From assembly GCA_030268105.1 (NCBI GenBank), contig BSDZ01000026.1:686001-750000 (forward strand): a stretch of DNA of 64,000 nucleotides. The letters are read 5' to 3'. Origin of the DNA: Volvox africanus. Taxonomy: Eukaryota > Chlorophyta > Chlorophyceae > Chlamydomonadales > Volvocaceae. Positions 1 through 13,540 of the stretch are shown here, piece by piece. The notes under the pieces were generated by a model, which saw nothing but the letters and a program-made list of their open reading frames with translations, did not search any database and was not told where the DNA came from. Each line of letters opens with the position of its first letter. The stretch's first letter is position 1. Made by a program: the position numbers and the translations under genes.

Positions 1-37
1 AATCGTTGCATCAGCATTTCAGCAGTAGCTATGATAG

Positions 38-82
38 TGGCAGTAGCAGTAGCAGTAGCAGTAGCAGTAGCAGTAGCGTGAG
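38..82. repeat. (CAGTAG)n microsatellite
   Basis: Seven or so tandem copies of a 6-bp unit. It falls in the intron downstream of the last visible methyltransferase exon. The plus-strand poly-serine reading of it is an artefact. Confidence 0.85.
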
Positions 83-111
83 CGCGGCCTTCCTTTCTGC
101 TGCTTCCTCAC

Positions 112-2275
112 CGCGGCCATCCGCTGCGGGTGAATTGCCGATAGGACGAAGATCATGGTGGCCAGGTCACACCTGCAAACCGTGGATGCAGATCCAGATC
201 GTGGATCCAGATCAGGTCAATCAAGCCACGGACAGCACAATGTGAAACGCTCGTTGCGGTTTTGAGCCCCTCATGATGTCTTTTCATATCCCTTATTCAT
301 CAAATGTAATGATGCGATACTTCTCTACAGGATATGCGATAGGCAGCGAAGAAGACACGTGCTCACTCCCCTCACATACGACATCGAAGCAAGGCTGCCG
401 TACACCCGTATACCCTTCAGTAAACTCTATCACATGTCCAATGAAATAATGTTTCTACATCGAGCAGCATCAGGCTTCTAAATAGATAATTGAACGGTTC
501 TTAGGGTTGTCCCCATGTCGCTGATGGAGGCTTCAATACCCTTTCAGGGACACAACGGCTAACGACCGAAGTGCTCTTAAAGATTGGAAAACCAGAAAAA
601 CGTAATCAACAGAAGTCGCTGCTGCACGCCGTGCGCCTCCCTGTCGTACCATAGGCTATTGGGGCCTTACGCGGGCAAAAAGTACACCACGCAGGTCATC
701 TAGGTGCAGATATGGCTTTAAGTATTGAAGCTGTGGGCAAATGGGCTTATCAATGGTCAGGTCATAAAACAAATCATCTAAAGTAAACATCCGAACAATA
801 CTTTAACCGGATCATATACTTGACAAACACACACACAAACACACACACATTTACACACAGAGACATCCTGACACGTCGGGAAAATCGGGCCAAAATCTTT
901 AACATAAGCTATGGAGGACCTAAATACGCAGCTGGCCGCCTACCCGCTATCTGGCACTCCACATCCGCCCTCCGACTGCGGCGCCGCAAGAAAATCGGAG
1001 GTTATGTCCGCCACGAAAGCCTCTACGGCGCCGCCACTCGCCTTGTACATTGGGTTCTGCCGTACAAGCTCAATCGCGCTGGGCGCGAAATCACAGCAGT
1101 AGATTTTCAAGGCAGGGTTGATCTGCGGATCGACCATGTATCTTGTTTCGTATTTCAATTGTAAGCCATTAATTAGCCGAGGTCCTTAACGGCATGTGAC
1201 GCAATTTATGAATGGTAGAAAGTACGGTATGGTATAGTACGGCATGCTGTAGTAAGGCAGGTTGTACTGATGCGGGTAAGGGCCTCACCTCTAGTAGAGG
1301 GAAGACGGTATTTCCGACGCCGCATCCAACCTCCAGCAGCGTCGCCGGGCCCCGTGCCAAAGCAGGGAACTCTTCTCAGTTGTAATATATCGGGTTGATG
1401 ATCATGACCAATCGCCGTCGTCCCGGGGGAAGGGGGGCCACAACGCAGGGTCGCACACAGACGCGCAGCGTAATGAACGACCCAGCAAACGATACGAAGA
1501 TCCGAAACCAGCGGGGGGCATGCAGGTCACATGAGTACTTACATGGGTCCAGAGAGAGGGACCCGAGGGACGCGTGTTTTTATACGAGAGGAAGCACAAG
1601 CACGCACATAAACACAACGCGGTGTGTGGTGCGAAGGCAAAGAGTCGAAGTAAAACATAGGGGAATAGGAAAGAGGATCCGTAAAGCAGGTAAAGAAGGT
1701 AAAAAGAATAACGACCGGATGCTGTGGGTTGAATAATAGTGCAGGATGGCTTGGGTTGGGGTTTTTAGTCAAGCTCATTCGCGTCCCTCACGGCCCTTTT
1801 GCCTATGCGTCTTTGTAAGGCTTATCTTGAACCACGAGCTCAAGACTGTCTTAACCCATTCCCCAAAGCAGCGAGTTGGGAGAGGAAAAAAGTGCACAAA
1901 ATTACACATGTTGCAAGCGTGGCGCCGATGGTGGCTCTGTGATGTATGTCGACGTCCCCATGATTAGTGCAAAGCGTTAAACAGCCATTTTAAAGTGGGG
2001 AGGTACGGCAGGCGGCAGGGGGAGTACGAATGTGTATGCAACGCCAGCCAACAACCAGGATCCAGGATCTTCGCCAATGAGGAACGGGAGGAGGGAATGG
2101 GGTAGGGAGTAAATTGAACGCCCCGGCAACGCAAAGTGAAGCAGCTGGAGGAGGGGTAAAGGAACCATGTGGGTCTTATTACCTTTGTGGAGATAGTGCC
2201 TGTCCTTGAAAAATTTTGTGGCATTACGTCGGTAAAAGAGGTCCCAATATCGCCCCGCCTGGGCCTCGTAACGGT
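112..2275 (-). CDS. tRNA m3C methyltransferase, METTL2/6/8 family (partial, 3' end off window)
   Basis: Likely SAM-dependent methyltransferase making 3-methylcytidine in the tRNA anticodon loop (family knowledge: METTL2/6/8, Trm140). Four minus-strand exons join in phase: 2275-2183, 1371-1289, 1122-944 and 172-112. The first encodes the family signature RYWDLFYRRNATKFFKDRHY. The second holds SAM motif I, LEVGCGVGNTVFPLL. The third gives IYCCDFAPSAIELV, the acidic-loop strand of the Rossmann fold, and the fourth MIFVLSAIHPQRM. Donors and acceptors are GT/AG, for example CACAAAG|GTAATA and GAG|GTGAGG, and all phases agree (1, 0, 2, 0). The C-terminal exons lie left of base 1. The first visible exon begins in phase 1, so at least one 5' exon is missing; I could not place it between 2276 and 3700. 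Which paralogue (METTL2, 6 or 8) cannot be decided from this part. Confidence 0.9.
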
Positions 2276-3714
2276 CTGTCGGTGCATACACAGGTCGGTG
2301 AAGGTTTGTAAGGCAACAAGGCGAACTAAAAAAATACAAAACAGGATAATAAGGGGCGGGTGCCAAGAAAACAAGAAAACAATAACAAGAAAATGAAGGG
2401 CAAAAGCCAGCTTGCACTGGGCCGAGGCGGCGGAAGTGTGTGTGCAGTGGCGGGGTGGGGACAAGGGGATGGGACCGCGAGGGCAGGGACGTACGGTGTA
2501 CCAGCTGCATGTGCGCTTTGAGGCAGTCTGCTGCTGCTCAGCAGAGGAGTTTGATGCTAAGGGCTGGATGCTCGTCGCATGTGCAGCGCTATCCCGGAGG
2601 GGCTTGCGGAACGATGAAGTATTGCCGTCGGTTGAAAAGTGTCCCCCGGGCGCCAGGCGTGAAATGAAGGCCGGAATGCGGTGACAGAGCAGCCCTGCCC
2701 AAGGTGGAGGAACGGGGACTTTTGCTGCTTTGGAAGCTAGATATGAACGAAGTTGTCAGGGTTGGCTTTCTACGTGTCTGAAAGTACACTTGCGGCGGCG
2801 AGTTGAGTATCGCCAGATTTATTTGAGAGAACTGGATGCCACGGCAATATGAGATTTACTTTCATGCCTTGCCCGGTAAGCAATCTCACCGGCAAGATGC
2901 GAAGGAACATCGCTCAAGTCCTCGGGCAGAAGTTTAAGCGCCATCCCGCATTCAAAGACAGCAGAAACACTCAATTTGAGGTTTTTGAAACACCGACAAT
3001 AAACTGGACTTTCCACGTAAAGTTAGCAGCTGAATTGCAAAAGCGTCGTAGTAACGGGCGAAGTAGCTAGTTACAGTTAGCTTGTTGTCTATCCCTACAA
3101 AAATGCTTTCTATATTACTTCCAGGAAAAGACGTCCCCTTCTCCACAGTTTCCGTTGTTGACCAACAGACTTCATAGGCAAGCTTATAATCGGCGTGCCA
3201 TATACAAAAGCATTGTGTTCAATTATTAACATCTGTGATTGTTTCGTATCTGAATGAGGGAAATCCACATAAAACGATTTGACCTGCAAGACGTCTTGTA
3301 ACATGACCTTATCCGCTTGCAATCACTTGAGTGTCTATTTGCGCAGAAAGGCGAACAACCATTCAGATGTCAATTCAACAGGGAAGAAGGTGCTGCGATG
3401 TCAAAAAAGGCAAATTTCAGTCATTCCCGTACCGCCGTGCATCAGCGTTCGCAGCAAGCCGGAATCTGCGGAATACCATATTCACATCAGCATTCAGGTC
3501 CATCGCATTAAAATTGGTAACTTCCCGGCATCTTCGAGGCGCCCTAAGCCATATGATTTGACGACGACGCAGCTCTGTTGTTATCCACCACGTTGCGGCT
3601 ATGGAGATAAACACTGTTGACTAAATAAACGTTGTTAACTAATGTATTTCATTTAAATTTGACTTTCGTTTGAATTGAGGCAGACGGCTCATTACTCCAA
3701 CTGTCGGGTTGTGG
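2276..3714. other. Divergent spacer between methyltransferase and FPGS, 5' exons unresolved
   Basis: This stretch should contain the 5' exon(s) and promoter of the minus-strand methyltransferase and the promoter of plus-strand FPGS. Several short open frames exist. One is a minus-strand frame at about 2819-3016 with a good donor (CTTGCCG|GTGAGA). None matches a family I recognise, so none is called. The last 100 bases before FPGS are AT-rich. Confidence 0.5.
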
Positions 3715-6700
3715 ATGTGGCTCCGACTGATTATGTTGCAGCTGCAGTCCAATTTCAGACATCAAATTTCACGCCTAGGTCATTCATTCAGGCATATAGT
3801 GATTATGCCAGTTGCTTTACCATCCGAAATGGCACCGTCGGTTGCGACGATCGCGCTTCCAAGTCGCCGTACCAACGATCTGCAAGCCATCCCACACGTC
3901 CATGCCGATCTCCCGGGAGCAAACTTCCACTTGTCCCATCTAAGGACTTTCTGCGCCGCCTCTCCATCCAGCTTCCCTCCGGGACCACCCGGGACCCGGG
4001 GCGATGACATATCGGAAAAGGATTGGTCAGAAGTGGAGGCACGGCTCGGCGAAATGGCGGCTTCCAAAATCCGTCCCAGTGTGTCCGGCGTCAGACGCAA
4101 CGAATTTGAATTAATGCCCATCTTCATGCAGGTCGGCTTATCAGTTGATAAGTCGGTTGAGACGCCCAGCCAGCCTCCTTGCACACTGCGGGATTGGCCT
4201 CATTGGGTACTGGCCTCACACAGGTCATTTGAGCCTGATGACCCAGATCGCACTGAGCCCAATATGAAAGCTGTCAGATTTCTACTAGGGTCACTCCCTC
4301 TGTTCCCGCCTCTCCGTTTTCCTCCAGCCCGGCCCTCAGCCTCTGATCTGAGGGTCCAGCCAGTTTTGGACACCTCTTTCCTTCTCCCCTCACCCTTCCT
4401 GTTCTTCCTCCTCCGCTTACCCCCTTTGAAACCCGCTTTACATGACATGTGACACGCTTCAGTGATTTCTTCTCTTCTCAAGCCCCGTGTGTGTGTGTGT
4501 GTAGAGGGCGGGCTTGACACAGGAGCGCCTGGCGGCACTGAAGTTCATCCATGTAGCGGGCACGAAGGGCAAGGTACGACGGGACTGCATAGCATGGCAG
4601 GATGAGAGGTTCAGGAAGACAGAGTGCGTACGGGTAATCTGGGAAGGCAAGGGGCCCGTTCACAACACCGTTAAGGTCTGTATCCGCTGTCCGTTATGGC
4701 TCACGTGTATCATTCTTGACTTGACTCGCTTTCCCTCATGCCTTCCCGCCCTCCCTCAACCTGCGCTTTCCAGCGAATCAGCATATATCTTAAATGTTAT
4801 AGAAATCAGTATATAGTAAAAATGCGGCTTCTTAAATTAGTTTTAGGGTTCAAAGCATTTGTGGCAGCGTTTGGGGTGTCGGGTTGTCCCCGGGGGTATC
4901 ACCGGCGGGAGGGTCAGTACGGCAGTTTTTACCTCCACCGAGGTCGCCAGGGGCGGCGGCGAGGCGGCGGCAGAGAAGTTGGTGAATGCGAACGGCGGCG
5001 CTGCAGCGGCCGCAGAGCCGACGGCACAGCCATCACTGCCGCGCACCGTGACGGTCCTGTCCGTACTGCAGAGGCTGTACGAACTCGTACGACCGGGCGT
5101 ATCTTCTCATCGGTGGTCCATAGCGTACCCAAACTGTGAAGCTCCAGTCCCGCCCTACCCCGCAGCAATCCGTCCCCCGCCCTACCCTACCTCGCCCTAC
5201 CTCCCCCTGCCCCGCCCTACCTCGCCTTACCTCCCCCCGGCCCCGCTCTACCCCGCCCCGCCCCTCCATCTACCCCGGAAACCGCTCCGTAGGGCTCCAC
5301 GTGCGCAATGGTGGAGTCCATTCTCCGCAGCTGCGGCTACCGTACCGCGCTGTACACGTCGCCGCATTTGGTGGACCCGCGGGAGCGGATTCAAGTTGAC
5401 GGGTGAGTCCCTATTTTTCGCACGCCTTCATCAACAACCAAACATACGCATCGTGCTTTGGTTTTCCAAAGCACCGCAACAGAGGGCATGATGCAGTATG
5501 CATGACGTGGTATGAAAGCTGCAATGTTCATGACGTGGTGTGCACATTTTCACATTTTCACTTAAAAAGGCTTACAACAGCGCACATCCTTCACGATGAC
5601 TCCCTCCTTCACTCACTCGCCACCCACACCCTGTTACCCGGGCCTGCCCCCCCTTGCATCCCCGGTGTCCCTCACGCCCTTGCATCCCCGGTGTCCCTCA
5701 CGCCCGCGCAGGAAGATGCTGCCCCGATCAGCATTCGCAGCGTCTTTCCAGCGAGTGTTTGGGGCGCTGAAGGCCGCCGCCGACAACGACGAAAAGGACG
5801 GGCCAGGGATGCCCAGCTTCTTCTACTTCTTAACCATCATGGGTGAGGGTGCACAAGCTTCAGGCACCCGTTAAGCCATGTGGCTTGGGTTTTATACTGC
5901 ACTAAGTCCCCGGTTCCTTTCTTTTCATGGACCCCTCTTTTCTCTTACCTCCTTTTTATTTGACTTTATTGACTACCTTTCCGAAATTGGGTTGATAGTC
6001 TTGTCGTCACCTTTTCGGGCGCTTGCTTGCCGCTTCGTCACACTTAGTTTAATCCTCCTGGGCTCCATCACGCCCACTGCTTGCCGCCATTTCCTTACCG
6101 CCGCCCCACCCCTAAATCCGGACACCCGCACAGCCATGGACGCATTGTTGGCACGACCCCGACATCTGGCTCCCGAAGTGGTGGTCCTGGAGGTGGGCAT
6201 TGGAGGCCGGCTAGACGCCACCAATGCGGTGGCGACCCGTGGGTCAGTTGCGGCCGCCGCCATTACGTCCCTTGGTTTCGACCACATGGAGCTCCTGGGA
6301 GACACGTTGCCGGTGGGTTGAGCACGTCTACCAGGCCTCCAGGCCTCCCTGGAGCACTACAAAAAATTCGGATTCTCATGACTCCCCGCCTTCCCTGGAG
6401 TAATTTGTGGATGATAACATGTCTTTCATCATAAGGAATATATTCTACGCTTGATTTAATCTGAAATATCAAAACATGCATGTTGTCCTGATAGATGTTG
6501 GAGAAGCCTCTTCGTGGAAAGCTGTTGCTGTTAATTTGATAACGTTAGCAGCGGGTTGAGGGGTTTCTGCATTGTTATGGCCCTGCCGTACACAGCGCCT
6601 CACCCCATACCAATCACCCGCAGAAAATCGCGCGGGAGAAGGCGGGGATCATGAAACCAGACACGCCGGTGCTGGTGGCACCTCAGGAGCCGGAGGCAAT

Positions 6701-9073
6701 GGACGTGTTGCAGGTACGTTTGGAGAATTTAGGTCTTTGTCTATGTGTCCTTTAAACCAGCTCTCATTAACCGCTTGCGGTTTAGGAGAGGTGGTTTTAT
6801 AATTATAATAGTACGTACACACGTACACACACGCTCTCACGCACAATGCGTGTGCGCGCGGACACGTAGGAGGTGGCAGTCCGCGTTGGAGCTCACCTGG
6901 TGCAGCCACCGCCCCTGGAGCTCTACCGCCGAGAAAGCCCCTCCACCACTGGGGACGCGGCCGCTGCCAGATTACGGTTTCAGCACCCGGATACGAGCAC
7001 CAGCAGGACAACGGTAACCGATGACGATTCGGAAGTGGTGGTTGGCATTGGAGGGGAACATATGAAGGTAAACGCAGCCCTAGCGGTCGCGCTAGCGGCG
7101 GAGTGGGAGTTGCAGTACGGCGCCGTGTCGACAGCGGCGGCGGCAGCGGCGGCGGTGGAGCCAGCAGTGGCAGCGGCGCGAGCCGCTGCTGTACGATCGC
7201 TGACGTTGCCGCAGGAGTACGCGATGGGACTGCGGACGGTGCGATGGCCGGGGAGGAGTCAGGTGAGGGTCAGGCTGCGGACTGGTCACTGCTCACTGCT
7301 ACTCGAATTCGGATGGTGTAAGCATTGAATCATTGAAAGGGGCAAAATGGTAAGAGAGCGAAAATGATTGCCCAATACATCCTTCTTACGACATTGCAGC
7401 ATAGCGTTGCAAAGCACTGCAAAGCGTAACATGTCCCGGCGCACGGCCCATAGCATGTGGCTCATCGCACGGCCCAAAGCACGGTTTATAGAACCAACCA
7501 TTGCCATGCTTATAGCACGCCCCGTTGAGCAGACCCCAGCTTGGACTAGATAAGGTCCATAGCACGTAATGATCCACGAAATATAACATTGCGCAGCTGG
7601 TAGAATGTCACGTATCCTCAAAAGCACCAGACCTAAATATTGGCCTCATCATGAAACTAGTCCCTGAACACATCAGACTACGGTCCCTTGTACGAGTTGC
7701 CGTACACAGGTACTGCATGATGACGAGGCCGCCGCACAGGGTGGCCGTTTGACGTTCTATCTGGATGGCGCTCATACTCCGGAGAGCATGGCCGTGTGCG
7801 GGGCATGGTTCGCCCGAGAAGTGAAGGCGGCGGAAAAAGGTGCTTCCGTGAGCCCGCCGGGAGAATGTGGTTAGATGGGGCCTGGGAAATGGTGGGGACG
7901 GGCGTTCCTATCACCCTGGATTTTTGGACGATTACGAGCTCTTGAGTGCCGTACAGAGTTGGAGGTATGTAGGAATCCTGCGGTTCTCTGTTTCCATGCC
8001 TTCCCGTGCAAGTTTATGCATTCATGTGCTGTGTTGTGCTATGTTGTGCTATAATTTGCTTTGTCATGCTGTGCTGCGGTATGTTATACTGTTCTGGGAC
8101 ACTGGAAGCTGGAAGCTGCACCAATGCCGTATGTGTGCAAAATGGGCTCTTCCGTCAATCCTTCCTGATCTGCGTCATCCTTTCGTCGCTTCCAGTTAGG
8201 GTTTTTAATTACCTGTCAGTACGAACAAAATATCTTCCAAAATATCAATTTTTATTGTGTTCGAACACCACCATTATTTCTGCGATCGGAGTATGGTGTT
8301 TTCTTTTTCCCGCGTCGGAAGCTCAATCTTATCATGCCGATGGTGGGGCGTCACCCCTTTCAATAACATATTCCCTTTCTGCGCCCTTTCTGCGACTTCC
8401 AGCGGCCGGAAGTAGCGGCGATGGCGCAGCTGACGGTGCCGCGCAAAGCAGCAGCAGCTGCCGCCGCCGCCGCCGTCATGCCATCGTGCTGCTCTTCAAT
8501 TGTATGAAGGAACGCGACCCGGCCGTGCTACTGCCGGCACTCGCAGCGACCCTGTCGACGGCACGACAAACCGACTGCCAGCTAGGGGCTGAGCCGCCGC
8601 TGGCGGCCGCCATCTTCACGCCTATGCTGTCTGGCAGCGGCGTGCTATTGCCGTCGTACGATGGCAAGCAGCTAGAGCGGCCACAGCCGGCAGCAGCCGT
8701 ACCGGTCACTGACCTTACCTGGCAGCTTCGAATGCGGAGCGTTTGGGACTCACTTCCGCAACCGCAAGCGCCGTCAGATACGAACCCCGTGCTAGCAGCG
8801 ACGGCAGCAGCAGCGGGGGCCCCAGTGGCACCTGGGCTGCGTGCCGGCCCCACCTCGGGATCGGGTACTGGAGGCGTGTGCGAGGGCGGGTATGGTGGTA
8901 TGAGGCTTCATGGGCTGCCTTACTCGTCCGTGGGAGAGTCGCTGCCGGCGGTGCTGGGGGCGGTGCGTGCAGCGGCGGCGGCCGACCCATGGGTCCATGT
9001 CCACGTGCTAGTGACGGGCTCGCTGTACCTGGTTGGGGATATGCTCCGCCTGCTGAATAAACCACCGCTGTAG
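3715..9073 (+). CDS. FPGS: Folylpolyglutamate synthase (complete, 9 exons)
   Basis: Adds glutamates to tetrahydrofolates using ATP, retaining folate in cytosol and organelles. Exons: 3715-4131, 4505-4573, 5293-5402, 5712-5842, 6134-6312, 6624-6713, 6870-7262, 7710-7839, 8403-9073; total 2190 nt, 729 aa, all phases consistent. Family landmarks in order: FELMPIFMQ; the ATP-binding P-loop [12 protein letters not shown], split by intron 2; [102 protein letters not shown]; and the C-terminal [18 protein letters not shown]. In-frame ATGs occur at 3715, 3733 and 3805. The Arg-rich, acid-poor leader suggests mitochondrial or plastid targeting, perhaps with alternative starts. Longer than typical FPGS because of Ala/Ser/Gly-rich inserts in exons 7 and 9. 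The first donor (CAG|GTCGGC) is weak but is supported by phase and homology. Confidence 0.94.
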
Positions 9074-9225
9074 ACCAGAGCTCGTGATTGCTCTTGAAGA
9101 CGCATGTGACTTACTAAAAGCGGTATATATTTGACTTGTTATGGCGATGTGGAGGTACGGCGGCAGCATTAATTCGATCGGCGGTTTTTACGTCATGCGA
9201 AGTACGTAGTGCGATAAATATAAAA

Positions 9226-9499
9226 ATGTTGGTGGACGGTGAGGACCCCGGTTATAGTGACTTGCGAGCCGACCGGGAGTGGGGTTTGGGTCGCCGTTTA
9301 TCCGGCAGATTCCACTGGATGCAGGTGGTGGGTGCTGAACCACCTACCTATCGGGAAATCACTGGTTTCGGAGCAGTCAACATCCCTAGGGGTGGACCGA
9401 TGAGGGTGCCCCGAAATACAGGCAGGGGATGGTAGGGACTACTGCCAGGTGGGAGTGGCCGGGGGTGAAGCAAGGACTCCGCTATCCCACACGCATATA
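9226..9499 (+). repeat. Dispersed repeat family R3, copy A
   Basis: Shares blocks with copies near 33000 and 37340: TTGGTGGACGGTGAGGACCC, TGGTGGGTGCTGAACC, AAATCACTGGTTTCGGAG, GAGGGTGCCCCGAAA, and a right end CTATCCCACACGCATATA. This copy lacks the left 70 bases or so seen in the other two. No coding capacity was recognised; origin (non-autonomous transposon or LTR fragment) is unknown. Confidence 0.8.
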
Positions 9500-10357
9500 A
9501 AGAGATCAATAGAGGTAAACTCCATGGAAAGGGAGAGGGAGCCATTTGGCGCTCTGCAGCATACCGAAGCATTGCAAAACGAAACGACCGTGAAGCGCCT
9601 GGCTTGCCGAATCAGGCTGACACAGCTTTTTCGAATGGGATCATAAGGGGCTCGCGCCACGGGGCGAGAGACTGTCAATGCTATGCCAGCAGACCGGGCA
9701 TAAGCTCAAAACCCTACATGAGCAACCCGGCCATGTCGTCGCTCCGTACGACACAGCGAAAATCTATCCGGGGGGGGGGAGGAGCAGCCGTGAGGGCGGC
9801 ATAAAGCTTAGGGGGGCGGGGCATCCGCAATGAACTACAGGTCGTCAGATATCATGCATCAGACTCGTCGGCATGTATGCGATGTCGACATTCAGGTTCA
9901 CACGGTCATGGTCATCAAGATCATACAAGCACATAGCGCGCGGGGTCACGTCGGTCTTCATACGTACATACGTAAGCAGGGTTACACTGTCCGCACCACC
10001 TACATAAATATGCGCACTTGCGACTGTACTTTCTGCATGATCCATCACACATATCATGAGCGAGCCCTCATGTGTGTATATATATAGATATAGCTTATGC
10101 AAACATGTACATACACAGCACTACTACCCGCTAATAAAACCTAGCCAGGCCCGAAATAAACTCGCTCCGGCAAAACCCTTCATTCCGCCGGCACGCATTC
10201 GGAGGCAGCAGGCTATATCATGGCCCGATGCACGGCAGCGCCCGCATACATACAGTCGTTGTCCCAAGTCATCGCTCATTTATATATATCTCCACGTACA
10301 GACGGTACGGCAAGCAACTACTGAAAGCACATAGCTATTGTCAGAAGGTATTTGAGA

Positions 10358-10420
10358 CTAGCTACGTACTAGCTACGTACTAGCTACGTTCTAGCTACGT
10401 ACTAGCTACGTACTAGGTAC
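10358..10420. repeat. 11-bp tandem repeat (AGCTACGTACT)n
   Basis: Five to six units with one point variant (ACGTTCT). The unit contains the self-complementary word TACGTA. Confidence 0.85.
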
Positions 10421-11887
10421 GGAAATGTAAATGCAAGGAAACGTACACACAGACGAATATGGGCAACCCACAGGGCGAGGTCCTCCGAGGCGCCTACTTC
10501 GTCACACGATGGGGCCCCGCCTAAAATGGCGCACATGCGATAATACCAACTAGTAATAATTGTAACAAGCTGGCCAGCTGTACGTGCGTGTGGCTTGTCC
10601 TTTATTCAATATGTGTAGTACCCACCCACCCACCCACCCGCTACCTGCTGCATCCATCATAGCATGCGAGCAAGCAAGCATCATCAGACATCTCCCTGGC
10701 ATGAAGTAAGCCTGATGCAATACGTTGATTGGCGGATAGATGCATTCAGATATCCACCCATTCATTTCGCGCGCACATTTACGTTACTTCCTCTATCTGT
10801 CTGCCTGCCCAATAACCACCCCCATACGCGAGGTACTTAAAACACCAGCTGTCTTAATGAGCACCTAGCTACCTAGCTAGCTACCATATCTTATCACGCA
10901 CCTCATCACCTACTTGTTTGCAATAGCGGCTCTGGAGGGAGCAACCCCCCCACACGTTTATCTACGTACATGTACGTAGTATGTAGCTAGATGCGTGTGC
11001 ATGCGATCGGTTGCGAACAAGAATGGTACGTACGGCGAAAGAATATTTATTATCCCACAATGAACGATGGCACCGACGATGACGTACGTGTGTCCTGCGG
11101 TTAACTAACATGCGCAAAATAAACAATTATTATATATAAGCCATGCATTCCTTAAGTAGTGACATTAATCCATCATATAGATTGTTGCGCAGTTTGGGCG
11201 GCGGGATGGACGCAGATAGATAGACGGTCCAGGAAGACAGTAGAAGCCATCCGCAGATCATCATAATCAAGGTTTGTACGTATCGGTAGGCAGGTACGGT
11301 GTCCGTTATGTTGGCCGGCACATACGAAGTCGGAAGAACTACGTAGATGGTAACCGGCCGGTGGCCGGTTCCCACATACATATACTCACGTTCGGTTGTC
11401 ACGACATAATACGTAAGGCGTCACGCACGTCAGCGTACGAACTATGTACGAACCCATCCACTACTATATCTATGTCATGACACGGTCCGTCTTGTTATAT
11501 TTATGTTGGGGCTCACGCACGCACCCACCCTCGCTCATCGCTTAAGAGAGCCGATGGCCGGACGCACGCACGTTGGGAGATCTATCTGCCCCCAGCAGAG
11601 TTAATAACGGCGCGGAATGAGGCGCGCGGTAGATGGTCGAAGCAAGCAAGGGACGAAGTACGTCAGGATACTCGGACTAGTCATCAGTCATCCTTCCATG
11701 AAAGGCCGCGCGTGCATGAGCGTGTGGACAACATATAAGGGCCCAATCTCCATCGCTTCATGCCCATGCATCAATCAATCTCGGTAATGATCCTGCGAAT
11801 GCAACCTAGTGCGGCAAATCTCCAAGCAAACGCAACTATATAACCTATGTATACTTTGCTAGGACGAGCATATGTCACGAGCGACTC

Positions 11888-11942
11888 TACTTCAATACTA
11901 CTTCAATACTACTTCAATACTACTTCAATACTACTTCAATAT
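11888..11942. repeat. 11-bp tandem repeat (TACTTCAATAC)n
   Basis: Five nearly perfect direct copies in intergenic DNA. Confidence 0.85.
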
Positions 11943-12983
11943 AGCAGAATGAAGCTTCAAAACGACTCTGTATGTATGCGGGGTTCTGCCGCACGCACGT
12001 CCCAAGCAACTCAGGAGCCATGAACGTACCCAGAAGAAATACATCTGTTTCTGCCTGCCGCGCAGGCAGCAGGCATCGGATCCTGCTGCCGAATCCAGTA
12101 ATCAATATCAGATATATAGATAGACAGATAAGCAACACCTTCTTGTCATACGCACCGCGGTGCATCCATCAATCCTACATAAACACAGGTGATAGATATA
12201 TAGATAGATACATAGATATATAGATATATAGATAGGTAGATGACAGTCGGCGTGCGTGGATAAAAGCATCAAGTGTCCATTAATCCAATATAATAAGCAT
12301 ATCAGAACTCGCTAACCTATTCAAATGTACGACCCATGCCGACCCATGCACCTAGCTACCTAAGCAGTAGTCTATCCTAGCCTCGTCCACGGGCCAGGGG
12401 TATGCAGCTCGGCAGTGAACCACTCGGGGTTAAACCATGTAACCGCTAAGAAGGGTATCCCTGGCCTCGTCCGCATGTATAATACATACATCGTGCCCTA
12501 ACTGATGATGCATGTACGGCGACATGTACGGCGACATGTACGTGCATCGCCCGGGAAGTGGAACGAATCCAATCAAGGCTACTAACAAAACAAGCAAGCA
12601 AAGCAGCAGGCAGCGGCGGCATGTCATCACTTCCATCAGTAGTAGGTTTCCATTGCGCCTTAGCCAGGCCTCTTAGTTCGCTCAACAATCGAGGACGTCG
12701 TTCAGCAAGTCAAGGGTTCTACAAAGGTGAAAAGGCTTACTTGGAAACGCAGCGATTCAACGAGAGACAGATCCCAATACACTATTAACAAGACGCTACC
12801 GACGCATAAACGGATTCCCCGCTCGCTCATAATGAACAGTAGGTGTCAAACAAGGTGTTGTAAAACAAACGTTTGCGCCAGGCAGGCTCGCTACCACCTC
12901 GCATAGCTAGCTGCAATCCCGCAGGCCGGGGTACCCGGCCTCCCCCGCTTGCAAATCCTTGAACACGTACAATCAGTGTGGTA

Positions 12984-13077
12984 TGTAGTCGTACAATCAG
13001 TGTCGTACGTAGTCGTATACGTAAGAAACACACTTTCTCAGCATCTTGAGACGCATTTGCGGCACTCAACTACGACA
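12984..13077 (+). mobile_element. MITE family M1, diverged copy
   Basis: Starts TGTAGTCGTAC and ends CATTTGCGGCACTCAACTAC, with the family core CTCAGCATCT(C/T)GAGA. It is the most diverged of five copies in the window. Confidence 0.7.
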
Positions 13078-13540
13078 AACAGGCTGACTGACACTGACAT
13101 GTATGCAACCCTGTGAATTACTCGGCCCTTCGGTTTGTGATTCTGTCGTACATCCATACGCATATATCTTATCAACTCAACCGCAGCAGGTCCTCAGACC
13201 GAATGCATCACAACCCCCAATCGCAAGCTATTGCGTTCTCCTGCAACTGTGCGGGGACGTTGGCACTTACCGATATGGCAGAATCTATCGACTACATAGA
13301 TGACAGTGCTAGGACTCCGCAGCTGACTTCGAGCTTCTCTTTAGCTTTGTGCGCGACGTTCACCATGTCTATCCCCCTTGGCTCAGTATGTTGTTGTAAT
13401 GCTATCGAAACATATAACACAAACCAATGCATATACGCCGGAGAGGTTCCCATGAGAATATGAGTCAAGGGTCAAGGGTTCTCCAGAGTAGTGGTTCGTT
13501 TAGAAAACATACATACGGACATTTCACAATGATAAATAGA

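Larger units (their letters stand above)
9074..13540. other. Intergenic DNA without recognisable gene
   Basis: About 4.4 kb after the FPGS stop. It holds one copy each of two dispersed repeats (9226-9499 and 12984-13077), two 11-bp tandem repeats, GATA-type and TA-rich microsatellites, and many TACGTA-rich palindromic words. A minus-strand frame near 12636-12430 encodes a Leu-rich hydrophobic stretch but has no family match. I see no convincing exon. Confidence 0.6.

Noticed and set aside
6..245. Plus-strand poly-Ser protein at the left edge
   Set aside because: Made of the CAGTAG microsatellite and the antisense of a methyltransferase exon (172-112).
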